The position numbers and the translations under genes are program-made. Below, piece by piece: positions 32,939 through 40,335 of a stretch of 64,000 bases of DNA. The stretch's first letter is position 1. Each line of letters opens with the position of its first letter. Below the pieces are notes generated by a model. The model was not told the DNA's origin and did not search any database. It saw only the letters and a program-made list of their open reading frames with translations. Source of the stretch: an uncultured Acidimicrobiales bacterium (GTDB lineage Bacteria; Actinomycetota; Acidimicrobiia; Acidimicrobiales; SZUA-35). The stretch is taken from NCBI GenBank assembly GCA_937976305.1, contig CALJSB010000060.1, forward strand, positions 1-64,000, written 5' to 3'.

Positions 32939-33432
32939 GACGCGAAGTCGTCGGGATTCACGCCGTCGAGAAACTTGCGCAGCTCCTCGACCATCTCTTC
33001 TTCGTCTTCGTCGGACTCATCGTCGTCTTCGACCATCCCGGCCTCTTCGACGAGGGCATCCTCGGCAAAGATCGGGGTCTTGGTTCGCACGGCAAGCGCC
33101 ACCGCATCTGATGGACGAGCAGAGAAGGTCGCCACTTCACCAGCAGCATCTCGCACGAACAACTCTGCGTAGAACGTGCCCTGCCGAAGCTCGGTGATCA
33201 CGATCTGTTCCAGCTTTGCGCCGAGACCCTCGAGGAGGATCACGAGCAGGTCGTGCGTCATCGGTCGGGCCATCTCGGTACCCGACAACGCAAGGTCGAT
33301 CGCATGAGCTTCGGGTCCGCCGATGTAGATGGGAACCGTGCGTCGATCACCCGCAGTTTCCCTCAACAGAAGAATGGGAGCACTCGTCGGCATTTGGACC
33401 CGCACGCCGATGAGTTCCATCTCGATCGTCAT
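32935..33432 (-). CDS. DUF151 bifunctional nuclease-family protein
   Basis: 165 aa. The DUF151 core is present: MELIGVRVQMPTSAPILLL, RTVPIYIGGPEAHAIDLALS, RPMTHDLLVILLEGL and the C-terminal SARPSDAVALAVRTKTPIF. An acidic tail (DDDESDEDEEEMVEE) follows. Members resemble plant BFN and mycobacterial Rv1829; DNase/RNase activity is reported for some plant and archaeal relatives, and the bacterial role is unclear. It lies 9 bp after the MerR gene in the pgsA-gcvH-garA-like-merR unit. Confidence 0.92.
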   Translation of the reverse strand: MTIEMELIGVRVQMPTSAPILLLRETAGDRRTVPIYIGGPEAHAIDLALSGTEMARPMTHDLLVILLEGLGAKLEQIVITELRQGTFYAELFVRDAAGEVATFSARPSDAVALAVRTKTPIFAEDALVEEAGMVEDDDESDEDEEEMVEELRKFLDGVNPDDFAS

Positions 33433-33441
33433 GGGTTGAGG

Positions 33442-34362
33442 TTAGCCGCGCTGACTTGGAAGCTGGGCCCGCACGCGCTGGCGCATCAAGATGGCTCGGA
33501 GATTCGCACTCAGCTCGACCAGATCATCGAGGGTGTCGAGCGATCGTCTGCGCAGTTCAGGATCTCGCCGGTACAGCATGGGCTCGACCACCTGAAAGAG
33601 CAGCTCGACTTCGCGTTGGGCACCAACCAAGAAGGTCCGCAGGTGGCGAGGATCGAGTCCGTAGGAAGCGAACTGCGACGCCAGCCTGGCAATCATGAGC
33701 GCCTCGCCGTCGTAGAGCATGGCCGGCCCGATCTCGCGGCCCGAAATGAGCGAGAACCGTTCGAGGTCATGGATCATCGCCATGCCGCAACCGGAAGCAT
33801 CAGCCAGCTCTTCTTTGGTCAGGGCAACATCGTGGTCGATGTCTTCTGGATCGCCAGAGCCATCTCGTCGCTCAGTCGTTGGCTTCGAGGCACCAACCGC
33901 GGCGTCGACCTTGGCCGCGAGCTCCGGGTCGGTACCCGGAGCCGCGCTCTGCATGATCTCATCGACCGACGGCCGTTCTTCATGCTCGTCAGTCTTGTTC
34001 TCAGAGCCATCAGTCTCAGGCGAGTCGTCGTCGGCGTTGACCGCAACGTCAGCGACGGCGTCAGCGATCACCTCGATGTCGTCGCCCGCCGGCACCTCGG
34101 GCTCCGGAGGTACTGCACCAGAGTCGAGCCGGTCACGAATGACCTTCAACGGCAGGTAGTGATCTCGCTGTTGGACAAGGATCCAATGCAGGCGGTCGAA
34201 GTCGGGTTGATAGAAGCGGCGATAACCCGACGGCGTTCGTTCGGGTGAAATCAGACCCTGACTCTCGAGAAATCGAATCTTCGAGATTGTGATTTCGGGG
34301 AACTCGTCTTGGAGGAGCGACAGCACCTCACCGATCGACCAGTGATTGGTTGCCACACTCAT
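33442..34362 (-). CDS. MerR-family regulator with two HTH-like parts (Rv1828-like)
   Basis: 306 aa. The N-terminal MerR winged helix (WSIGEVLSLLQDEFPEITIS, KIRFLESQGLISPERTPSGY, RRFYQPDFDRL) is followed by an acidic linker of about 100 residues and a C-terminal domain (LTKEELADASGCGMAMIHDL, ERFSLISG) resembling a second helix-turn-helix, as in mycobacterial Rv1828. The ATG overlaps the end of the FHA gene by 4 bp. Its target genes are unknown; the gene order conserved with mycobacteria suggests a housekeeping link to the glycine-cleavage and GarA genes. Confidence 0.92.
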   Translation of the reverse strand: MSVATNHWSIGEVLSLLQDEFPEITISKIRFLESQGLISPERTPSGYRRFYQPDFDRLHWILVQQRDHYLPLKVIRDRLDSGAVPPEPEVPAGDDIEVIADAVADVAVNADDDSPETDGSENKTDEHEERPSVDEIMQSAAPGTDPELAAKVDAAVGASKPTTERRDGSGDPEDIDHDVALTKEELADASGCGMAMIHDLERFSLISGREIGPAMLYDGEALMIARLASQFASYGLDPRHLRTFLVGAQREVELLFQVVEPMLYRRDPELRRRSLDTLDDLVELSANLRAILMRQRVRAQLPSQRG

Positions 34363-34823
34363 TCACTCCCCTCGCCTTCGAGCGCCACGTACACGAGTTT
34401 GAACTTGCCGATCTGCACCTCGTCGCCGTCGTTCAACGGCGAGCGATCGACGCGTTGCCGGTTGACGTAGGTGCCGTTGAGGCTGCCTGCGTCTGCAACG
34501 TCGTGGCCCGTTCCCTCCCGCAGGATCTCTGCGTGGCGGCGCGACACCGTGATGTCGTCAAGAAAGATGTCGCTGTCGGGGTGGCGGCCGATTTGGATCT
34601 GGGGCGCATCGAGAGCGATACGGCTGCCCGCCTTCGGACCTTGACGAACGACGAGCATGCCGCGGGTGACCGGGGCATCAACCATCACGATAGGAGCGTC
34701 GATCGTGGGATCGAGCGCCTCGGTGTCGTCGACCCGCGCCGCACGCAGCGCTTCACCACATGACGAACAGAAGTTTGAGCCGAGCGGGTTCTCGTAGCCA
34801 CAGGCCGGGCAATGGTTGGCCAC
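34359..34823 (-). CDS. garA: GarA-like FHA-domain protein with N-terminal zinc ribbon
   Basis: 154 aa. The FHA domain (about 60-150) is nearly canonical GarA: QIGRHPDSDIFLDDITVSRR, HAE, DAGSLNGTYVNRQRV, NDGDEVQIGKFKLVYV. In mycobacteria GarA binds and inhibits 2-oxoglutarate dehydrogenase and glutamate dehydrogenase and is switched off when PknB or PknG phosphorylates its N-terminal ETTS motif. Here that N-terminus is replaced by a double-CxxC zinc ribbon (CPACGYENPLGSNFCSSCG) and no ETTS is seen, so control may differ. It lies between gcvH (3 bp) and merR (4-bp overlap). Confidence 0.88.
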   Translation of the reverse strand: MANHCPACGYENPLGSNFCSSCGEALRAARVDDTEALDPTIDAPIVMVDAPVTRGMLVVRQGPKAGSRIALDAPQIQIGRHPDSDIFLDDITVSRRHAEILREGTGHDVADAGSLNGTYVNRQRVDRSPLNDGDEVQIGKFKLVYVALEGEGSE

Positions 34824-34826
34824 GAA

Positions 34827-35210
34827 CTAGCTCTCCGTCAGTTCGCGGTAGGCGGCAGCGTCCATGAGGTCGTTCACCGAAGCAGCATCGCTCAACTCGA
34901 GGATGCAGATCCAGCCCTCGCCGTAGGGGTCTTGATTGAGCTTTTCGGGAGCATCGTCGAGCTCACCGTTGGTTTCGACGACGGTCCCAGCTGCAGGCAC
35001 GAACAGATCAGACACCGACTTGGTCGATTCGACTTCTCCCATTACGGCGCCTGCTTCGAACGCTGCGCCGACCTCAGGCAGTTCAACGAAGACCACGTCA
35101 CCGAGGGCATCTTGGGCAAAGTCAGTAATGCCGACATGAGCGCGCCCGTCGTCACCGATGCGCACCCACTCGTGGTCTGACGAATACCGAAGGTCTTCTG
35201 GGATATTCAT
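34827..35210 (-). CDS. gcvH: Glycine cleavage system H protein
   Basis: 127 aa, full length. YSSDHEWVRIGDDGRAHVGI and TDFAQDALGDVVFVELPEVG are conserved; the lipoyl-lysine is in GEVESTKSVSDLF. NPDPYGEGW-type closure appears as QDPYGEGWICILEL. The lipoylated protein shuttles the aminomethyl group between the P, T and L proteins; none of these is in the window. The ATG overlaps the pgsA stop by 4 bp, placing it in a pgsA-gcvH-garA-like-merR unit as in mycobacteria. Confidence 0.97.
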   Translation of the reverse strand: MNIPEDLRYSSDHEWVRIGDDGRAHVGITDFAQDALGDVVFVELPEVGAAFEAGAVMGEVESTKSVSDLFVPAAGTVVETNGELDDAPEKLNQDPYGEGWICILELSDAASVNDLMDAAAYRELTES

Positions 35211-35815
35211 GACTCCAAACCTACATGACTTGCTTGACGTTCACGGGCACGGGACTCGGGGATGTACTGCCCAAGAAGCGAGAACCAACTGTAGGCAATT
35301 CCCGGAACGACGAACAGCCAGGATGTCCATGCCAGCAACCCGGCGTAGGACAAATCTGACTGGGCTCCGAGAAACATCGGGACAGCAAACAAAAGCAGAA
35401 AGGCACCGGTCTTTCCTTCCCACGTCACGGTCATGGCGGGGATTCCCTTGATCTGCAGTCGGATCGCGATCAACGCAACAACAACCTCGCGGGTCAGAAT
35501 GACCACAGCGAGCCACCAGGCCATCGATCCGTCGATGACGATCGCCGGAATCGCAACAACAAACAGCAGCCGGTCGACGGTTGGATCGAACAGTCGCCCG
35601 AATTCACTGGTTTGATTGAACGTGCGGGCAACCCAACCGTCGACCCAATCAGTTGACCCCAGTGCCGCGAGCAGCCACGCTGCCGCCGCTCGTCGTTCAG
35701 GTCCGAACAGCAACCAGACAAACACCGGGATACAGAGCAGACGGATAAACGTGATCAGGTTTGGCCACGTCGCCATATTGGCTCGGGTGAACAGCGGCTC
35801 GGTTGGTGAGGTCAC
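35207..35815 (-). CDS. pgsA: CDP-alcohol phosphatidyltransferase (phosphatidylglycerophosphate synthase-like)
   Basis: 202 aa with about five or six membrane helices. The CDP-alcohol phosphatidyltransferase signature DG-x2-AR-x8-G-x3-D-x3-D is intact in DWVDGWVARTFNQ...FGRLFDPTVDR. It should exchange CMP of CDP-diacylglycerol for an alcohol phosphate; phosphatidylglycerophosphate synthesis is most likely by resemblance to PgsA and by mycobacterial gene order (Rv1822). Specificity among glycerol-3-phosphate, inositol phosphate and others cannot be settled by eye. It overlaps DUF2079 upstream and gcvH downstream by 4 bp each. Confidence 0.88.
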   Translation of the reverse strand: MTSPTEPLFTRANMATWPNLITFIRLLCIPVFVWLLFGPERRAAAAWLLAALGSTDWVDGWVARTFNQTSEFGRLFDPTVDRLLFVVAIPAIVIDGSMAWWLAVVILTREVVVALIAIRLQIKGIPAMTVTWEGKTGAFLLLFAVPMFLGAQSDLSYAGLLAWTSWLFVVPGIAYSWFSLLGQYIPESRARERQASHVGLES

Positions 35816-37293
35816 GGTCGGAAGAACAACGTCACGCCGTTGTCGCGATCGTCAACCCGCACCTCGAATCCGGCGTTGGTCGCCACGTCGACGAATGCCT
35901 GCCGCTGTTCGGGCGTCACCTCGGGAAGGTCACGATCGACGATCAGCAGCGCTCGGGTATTTGCCAGATCAAAGGCGGCATCGGGCCGACGCGATTCATC
36001 GAGGGCATAGAGCCAAAAGCGTTCAGAAAGTGGCGTCAGGGCAGACGGTGAGGCCCTGATGGCGATCTCAGGACCAAGTTCGTCCGTTGCCCGGAGCACT
36101 GCTGCGTCTGTGGCGTTCGGGTCGCCCCAATTCCAAGGAGCTTCGTAGGGCGAAATGGGAGAAGAACTGATGAACAGCAGACCCGCTGCAGCCACGACAG
36201 TGGCGAGCAGCCGAACATCGACAAAGACCCGGTCGACACCCATATCGCCGAGTCGACTGAGGGCAAACACGGACGCAATGAAAACAAAGGCGAGAAACAG
36301 CGCACTTCGTTCGGCGAAGGCGCCGGAGTCGTTCGCATCGGTGACGAGATAGATCGCCCCGAGCGGCACAGCTGGCAGCAGATACCGCAACGACAGCAAG
36401 GGCAAGAAAATCACGGGCGCCAGAAGGCCGACGATCAACTCGACGTTGTCGACCAGGGTCAGGTCTCGCAACAGCATGAGCGGATCGGTCGCCGCGTTCA
36501 CGAGCACCTCAGCGAGCGAGTCGCCGTAGTCCCCGTATTGGCCGCCAAAGACGGATGCTTCGCCAAAGAGCGGCTGGACAACCAGCAGGAGGCCGAGGGC
36601 CCAGACGGACCCGACACCGAGCGTCCACAACCCGGCGCGACGTTCTCCATCACCCAAGAGCACGAACCCCCAGAGCGCAACCGCCAGGCCGAGGTCGGCT
36701 CGGCATGCCAACACAGCAGCGACACACAGCCAGTACGGCAACCATCGCTTTGATGCCCCGAAGTAGGCAATCCCGAGCAGGAAAGGCACGGCGATGGTCT
36801 CAGGATGAAAGTCGTTGATGGCGAGACGGTGGGTGGCTGGGTGCAGCGCGTAGGCAGCAGTGAGCGCTGTCGCTGCGCCGACCCGCAAGTTCGCGATTCG
36901 CCGAGCCAAGCGCCACAACGGAAAGACTGCGAGTCCGAGGAAGATGGCTTGGGTGACCACAAGCGTTTCGGCAGCAGGAAAGACCGTGGCGAGCCCGGCA
37001 AGCGGATACAAGATGAACGACCAGTGCAGCTCGAGCACGTGCACACCGTCACCGAACAACGACGCCTCGGGCAGCTTGCCTTCGGCCAGGAGCCATACCG
37101 CTTGGCTGTAACCGGCGAGGTCCCTGCCGCTTCCAAGATTGCGAATCCGGGCCACGCTCGTGAAGGCCAGGACCCCGATCATCAACAGGGCGATGATCGG
37201 CGGAATCCAACGGTCGCCAAGGCTTGCTTCGAGCCGGGCTTGAAACCGAATGAGTCGCCGGCTGAGCCGTCGCTGAATGGGCAGCTCGCTCAT
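35812..37293 (-). CDS. DUF2079 family multi-pass membrane protein
   Basis: 493 aa, about ten to twelve membrane spans. The DUF2079 pattern is recognisable: GSGRDLAGYSQAVWLLAEGK near the N-terminus, LELHWSFILYPLAGL, and LAINDFHPETIAVPFLLG, which contains the conserved D-F-H-PE. The fold resembles GT-C-type glycosyltransferases, so a role in transferring lipid-linked sugars is possible but unproven. The C-terminal ~110 residues form a soluble domain (ATDELGPEIAIRASPSALTP onward). It overlaps the genes on both sides by 4 bp, in an SRAP-DUF2079-pgsA-gcvH chain. Confidence 0.85.
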   Translation of the reverse strand: MSELPIQRRLSRRLIRFQARLEASLGDRWIPPIIALLMIGVLAFTSVARIRNLGSGRDLAGYSQAVWLLAEGKLPEASLFGDGVHVLELHWSFILYPLAGLATVFPAAETLVVTQAIFLGLAVFPLWRLARRIANLRVGAATALTAAYALHPATHRLAINDFHPETIAVPFLLGIAYFGASKRWLPYWLCVAAVLACRADLGLAVALWGFVLLGDGERRAGLWTLGVGSVWALGLLLVVQPLFGEASVFGGQYGDYGDSLAEVLVNAATDPLMLLRDLTLVDNVELIVGLLAPVIFLPLLSLRYLLPAVPLGAIYLVTDANDSGAFAERSALFLAFVFIASVFALSRLGDMGVDRVFVDVRLLATVVAAAGLLFISSSPISPYEAPWNWGDPNATDAAVLRATDELGPEIAIRASPSALTPLSERFWLYALDESRRPDAAFDLANTRALLIVDRDLPEVTPEQRQAFVDVATNAGFEVRVDDRDNGVTLFFRP

Positions 37294-38054
37294 GCGGGAG
37301 GCTCAACTACTCCGGGGGCAACAAGCTCAGCGCCCTTGTTGCGCACACTGTTGACCATCGTGGTGATCGTGTGCATCGTCAACAACGAGTCGGGTGCGGG
37401 TGCCAAGAGCGTGGCCATCTGATCTTTGTCAGACGCAGGATCGAGCCAGTCGTCCCAGGCGTGCGGGGGGATCATCACCGGCATGCGATCATGAACGGGG
37501 GCCATCGTGTCGTTCGCAGCACACGTGAGAATCGTGCAGCTGTCGAGCGGTTCGGCATCGGGGATGTCGTTGCCGTCTTCGTCTTTCGGAATCCACCGCT
37601 CCCACAAGCCACCAAACACCAGCGGCTCACCGTCGGTTCGGTAAATGTAGAACGGCTGCTTTTTGGGCTTGACGAACTTGCGACCCTCGGCCTTCGCCGC
37701 CGCCTTTGCGGCTTCAATCACCTCATCGCTCTGCGCCGCCCACTCGTAGAACCCATCGGCGGGAATCAAACACCGGCGCTTGGCAAAGGCCCGCCGAAAG
37801 GCTGGTTTGGCAGCCGCGGTCTCCGAACGGGCATTGATCATGCGTGAGCCGACCTTTGGGTCCTTGGCCCAAAACGGCACGAGCCCCCACTTCAGAGCAG
37901 ACAGTTGGCGGTGAGAATCTCGAGCTCGGACGGCATAGACCTCGTTGGTGGGCGCGACGTTGTAGCTCTCGGCGAGGGCTTGTTCGGGCGCCTCGGTTCC
38001 GAAGTAGTTGGCAAGCTCATCGGGAGGCGACGCTGAGACAAAACGTCCACACAT
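37290..38054 (-). CDS. SRAP-domain protein (YedK/HMCES family)
   Basis: 254 aa. Met1 is followed by the catalytic Cys2 (MCGRFV), which crosslinks to abasic sites in single-stranded DNA after Met removal. Asn in YNVAPTNEV, Glu in DGFYEW and His in VHDRMPVMI complete the active site; KWGLVPFWAKDP and NARSETAAAKPAFRRAF are family hallmarks. It protects abasic sites during replication. It is the promoter-proximal gene of the DUF2079-pgsA-gcvH chain, with a TAGCGT -10 8 nt upstream. Confidence 0.95.
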   Translation of the reverse strand: MCGRFVSASPPDELANYFGTEAPEQALAESYNVAPTNEVYAVRARDSHRQLSALKWGLVPFWAKDPKVGSRMINARSETAAAKPAFRRAFAKRRCLIPADGFYEWAAQSDEVIEAAKAAAKAEGRKFVKPKKQPFYIYRTDGEPLVFGGLWERWIPKDEDGNDIPDAEPLDSCTILTCAANDTMAPVHDRMPVMIPPHAWDDWLDPASDKDQMATLLAPAPDSLLTMHTITTMVNSVRNKGAELVAPGVVEPPA

Positions 38055-38062
38055 CTTGCGCG

Positions 38063-38068
38063 ACGCTA
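38063..38068 (-). promoter_or_regulatory. -10 element of the SRAP gene
   Basis: TAGCGT (minus strand) ends 8 nt before the ATG at 38054; leaderless arrangement. A TACGAT on the plus strand (38086-38091) may serve the divergent tRNA gene. Confidence 0.5.
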
Positions 38069-38100
38069 CCGCGCCCCGACGGCGCTACGATGCAGCCCGT

Positions 38101-38130
38101 CGCAAGACAAGGGGCTCGCCCCTCGTTGCG
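38101..38130 (+). promoter_or_regulatory. Hairpin immediately upstream of tRNA-Pro
   Basis: An imperfect stem: CGCAA pairs with TTGCG at the ends and GGGG with CCCC in the centre around CTCG. It ends 3 nt before the mature tRNA 5' end and lies within the presumed precursor. It may influence RNase P processing or act as an upstream terminator. Confidence 0.4.
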
Positions 38131-38133
38131 GGA

Positions 38134-38210
38134 CGGGCTGTGGCGCAGCCTGGTAGCGCACCTCACTGGGGGTGAGGGGGTCGTGAGTTCAAATCTCGCC
38201 AGCCCGACCA
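38134..38210 (+). tRNA. tRNA-Pro (anticodon GGG)
   Basis: 77 nt with encoded CCA. The acceptor stem CGGGCTG/CAGCCCG pairs fully; the D-arm is GCGC...GCGC; the anticodon stem is CCTCA/TGAGG with loop CTGGGGG, giving anticodon GGG at the expected position (reads CCC and CCU proline codons); the T-arm GTGAG/CTCGC has loop TTCAAAT. The discriminator base is A. All four stems form without mismatch. Confidence 0.97.
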
Positions 38211-38217
38211 ACACGAA

Positions 38218-38251
38218 AGCCCCGGCCCGAGCAGCTGCTCTGGTCGGGGCT
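38218..38251 (+). terminator. Terminator hairpin after tRNA-Pro
   Basis: A 34-nt near-perfect palindrome: AGCCCCG pairs with CGGGGCT outside and GAGCAG with CTGCTC inside, with two mismatches. It begins 8 nt after the tRNA and is followed by CAATCG rather than a T-run. Confidence 0.65.
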
Positions 38252-38256
38252 CAATC

Positions 38257-38319
38257 GTTGACGAACTCAGCGGTTGACGAACTCGGCGGTTGAAGAATCA
38301 GCGATTGAAGAACGCAGCG
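38257..38319. repeat. Imperfect 15-16-bp tandem repeat, four copies
   Basis: Copies at 38257-38272, 38273-38288, 38289-38303 and 38304-38319, each close to GTTGACGAACTCAGCG. The last two copies overlap the 3' end and stop codon of the anti-sigma-kinase-like gene on the minus strand. Confidence 0.75.
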
Positions 38320-38699
38320 ATGTCGACGCAGGGGCCAGCGGCATTGATCTCGAGATGATCAGACATCTCCTGTGCCAAGGCCAAGCCGCGGCCCCTGAGC
38401 GAGTAGGGATCCGGCATCTTGCGGATCTCTACTGGGTTTCCGTTGGGATTTTGGTTGATGACCCGGAGCACGAACGCCTTCTCGTCGGTGACGAGCTCGC
38501 ATTGCACCGGATCGGTCTCGCCCGATGCCTCGATGGCATTGGTGAGCAGCTCGGTCAGAACCAGCTGCATCTCGTCGCGCTGTTCGCCGAAGCCGAGACC
38601 AGTCTCGTCCGCCCACGATTGCAACCACGATCGACTCTGTGAGAGCGCAGAAAACGAAGCTCCAAGCGTCATGCTTGTTACTACTTCGTCGTCGGTCAT
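38298..38699 (-). CDS. Anti-sigma regulatory factor (RsbW/SpoIIAB-like ATP-binding kinase)
   Basis: 133 aa from ATG 38699. A HATPase_c_2 domain is clear: the N-box MQLVLTELLTNAIEAS and the G-box SLRGRGLALAQEMSDHLEI. Such proteins phosphorylate an anti-anti-sigma factor or hold a sigma factor inactive. The protein ends ...AAFFNR within a degenerate tandem repeat. A SpoIIE-type phosphatase gene lies about 0.4 kb upstream on the same strand, forming a plausible partner-switching module, though no STAS-domain protein or sigma factor is present in the window. Confidence 0.88.
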   Translation of the reverse strand: MTDDEVVTSMTLGASFSALSQSRSWLQSWADETGLGFGEQRDEMQLVLTELLTNAIEASGETDPVQCELVTDEKAFVLRVINQNPNGNPVEIRKMPDPYSLRGRGLALAQEMSDHLEINAAGPCVDIAAFFNR

Positions 38700-38722
38700 T
38701 CTTCGTGTCGTCCTGCTCTGCT

Positions 38723-38750
38723 CGATCTGAACTGCTTGATCTGAACTGCG
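38723..38750. repeat. 14-bp direct repeat upstream of the anti-sigma gene
   Basis: Two tandem copies of a GATCTGAACTGC-containing 14-mer (38723-38736 and 38737-38750), 24-51 bp upstream of the ATG at 38699. The position fits a regulator site or alternative promoter element. Confidence 0.5.
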
Positions 38751-38772
38751 ATTGTTACTTAAGGGGGGGTTG

Positions 38773-38814
38773 GTGCCGGTGCGCCCGTTGCCGCCCAAAG
38801 AGCTGCACCGGCAC
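38773..38814 (-). terminator. Hairpin after the zinc-ribbon membrane-protein gene
   Basis: Arms GTGCCGGTGC (38773-38782) and GCACCGGCAC (38805-38814) pair perfectly over 10 bp around a 22-nt loop. In the minus direction it lies 80 nt beyond the zinc-ribbon gene and is followed by a C-rich run, so it probably insulates the anti-sigma gene. Confidence 0.5.
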
Positions 38815-38894
38815 ACCATCTCTGACGTTGATGAAACTGTCAAAGTCGCGACGTTCTGCTGGGTGGAAACACCCAATCCCGACAACGAGGGGGT

Positions 38895-39119
38895 TCAGAC
38901 TTGGTCGACGATCCAGATGCCGCCCTGCAGCAGCCGCCAGCCCAGATACATCACAAGCGCCACGACCATCAGCCAAAAGTGCCACGGTGCCTTTGTTGGC
39001 GCGGTCGCGGCCTTTGCCATGTCTTGGGTGTCGACCGCTGAGCTGCAGGTAGGACACGTACCGTTGTCAGCGAGACCGTTTGGGGTCAAGTACTTGTCGC
39101 AGGGATCGCACCAGGGCAC
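38895..39119 (-). CDS. Small zinc-ribbon, single-span membrane protein
   Basis: 74 aa from GTG 39119, 19 bp after the SpoIIE-phosphatase stop; the longer frame to 39215 would overlap that gene. Four cysteines in two CxxC pairs (VPWCDPCDKY and NGTCPTCSSA) make a zinc ribbon at the N-terminus, and one hydrophobic helix (FWLMVVALVMYLGWRLLQGG) follows near the C-terminus. The domain would face the cytoplasm. Function unknown; probably cotranscribed with the phosphatase. Confidence 0.75.
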   Translation of the reverse strand: MPWCDPCDKYLTPNGLADNGTCPTCSSAVDTQDMAKAATAPTKAPWHFWLMVVALVMYLGWRLLQGGIWIVDQV

Positions 39120-39138
39120 CCCAACAGAATAGGGCCCG

Positions 39139-40218
39139 TCAGACTCGGCGGAGCACCAACACGGCGACGTCGTCGTCGATTGGGCCGCCAGCGAAGTCGC
39201 GGGCCGCCTCGACAAGCACCTTGGTGAGCACGTCGGGAGATGCGGTTGGATCGCGCCTGATCATGCTGGCCACGCCGTCTTCGCCAAACAGGGCGTCGCC
39301 GTTTCGGGCTTCGGCCAGACCGTCGGTGTAGAGGACCGCGACATCATCAGGATCCCACTCGAGTTCACGAGAGTGGTACGACCCATGCGGATCGAGCATC
39401 AACAGCGGCCCGGTGGCGCCGAGGGGACGAACCTCTCGTCCGTGCCAGACAAAGGCGGCAGGGTGGCCAGCCGATGCGTAGCGAAGGGTTTCGGCGTCGG
39501 TGTCGAATACGAGCACACACAGCGAGATGAACTCGTCGCCACGTTCGATCTCTGACATCTGGGTGTTGAGCTGCTCGAGAGCCTGACCCGGGTCGCGAAA
39601 CTGCAGCAAGAACGCACGCAGGAGATACTTGGCTTGCAGCGCGGTGATGGATGGCTCGATGCCGTGCCCTGTCACGTCGCCGATGACGGCAGCCACCCGG
39701 TGATCGTCGACCTGGAACACGTCGTAGAAGTCGCCGGCCATGGCTCCGCTACCAGCCTGGTAGGCCTGGCCGATCTCAAAACCGGCGAGGTCTGGGAGGG
39801 TCGAGGGAGCCAACCGATTGGCCCACTGCAGCGGGGCGAGTTCTTCCTGGCTGAGGACCTCTCGAGCTCGCTTTTCGATCTCTGATCGGCTGGCGGCGAT
39901 TCGTTCGACCTCGGCCAACTCGCGGCGGCGGAACAACGTGACGATGGAGGGGATGGCCAGCACACCTGAGGCCAGAGCCAGCGACGCCGGCACATCGGCC
40001 AGCACCACAAGTACGAGCACAACGGCTGCCAAGACAGCAGCCAGGGCACTGAGGAAATCGCGGCGCGCTTCAGCGTCAGCCAATCGCCACAGATCAGGAT
40101 CGATCTGTTCGGCGGAAAGCCTTCGTGCAACTCGGCGGCGGGCAATGGTGGACTGAATCCACACGACCGCCGCCCCAGCGCATATTGCGGCGCCGAGCGC
40201 AGGCACGAGCCGTTCCAT
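39139..40218 (-). CDS. Membrane PP2C/SpoIIE-type serine phosphatase (RsbU-like)
   Basis: 359 aa. An N-terminal span (about 5-24) and a pair near 58-95 are followed by a short coiled region and the phosphatase domain (about 140-359). Metal-binding motifs are present: GAMAGDFYDVFQVDDHRVA, VIGDVTGHGIEPS, AVLYTDGLAEARNGD and the final GPIDDDVAVLVLRR. Such enzymes dephosphorylate anti-anti-sigma factors to switch on stress sigma factors. A TACTAT -10 lies 6 nt upstream of the ATG. The partner kinase is likely the anti-sigma gene at 38298-38699. Confidence 0.92.
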   Translation of the reverse strand: MERLVPALGAAICAGAAVVWIQSTIARRRVARRLSAEQIDPDLWRLADAEARRDFLSALAAVLAAVVLVLVVLADVPASLALASGVLAIPSIVTLFRRRELAEVERIAASRSEIEKRAREVLSQEELAPLQWANRLAPSTLPDLAGFEIGQAYQAGSGAMAGDFYDVFQVDDHRVAAVIGDVTGHGIEPSITALQAKYLLRAFLLQFRDPGQALEQLNTQMSEIERGDEFISLCVLVFDTDAETLRYASAGHPAAFVWHGREVRPLGATGPLLMLDPHGSYHSRELEWDPDDVAVLYTDGLAEARNGDALFGEDGVASMIRRDPTASPDVLTKVLVEAARDFAGGPIDDDVAVLVLRRV

Positions 40219-40224
40219 GGGGAG

Positions 40225-40230
40225 ATAGTA
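40225..40230 (-). promoter_or_regulatory. -10 element of the SpoIIE-type phosphatase gene
   Basis: TACTAT (minus strand) ends 6 nt before the ATG at 40218; leaderless arrangement. Confidence 0.55.
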
Positions 40231-40335
40231 CCCCGAACCAAGCCGACGAGCCCGAGAAGTTCATCCAGCCGACATTCGGCAACCAAGCAGCGACAAGGTC
40301 ATGACACCTGGTCGGCGACCCTCAGTTTTGCATCA

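Noticed and set aside
33253-34248. 331-aa plus-strand frame across the DUF151 and MerR genes
   Set aside because: Antisense to two well-supported genes and without any known domain.
38086-38091. TACGAT as a firm tRNA-Pro promoter
   Set aside because: Position is plausible but no -35 box is visible; mentioned under the SRAP promoter but not called as a separate feature.
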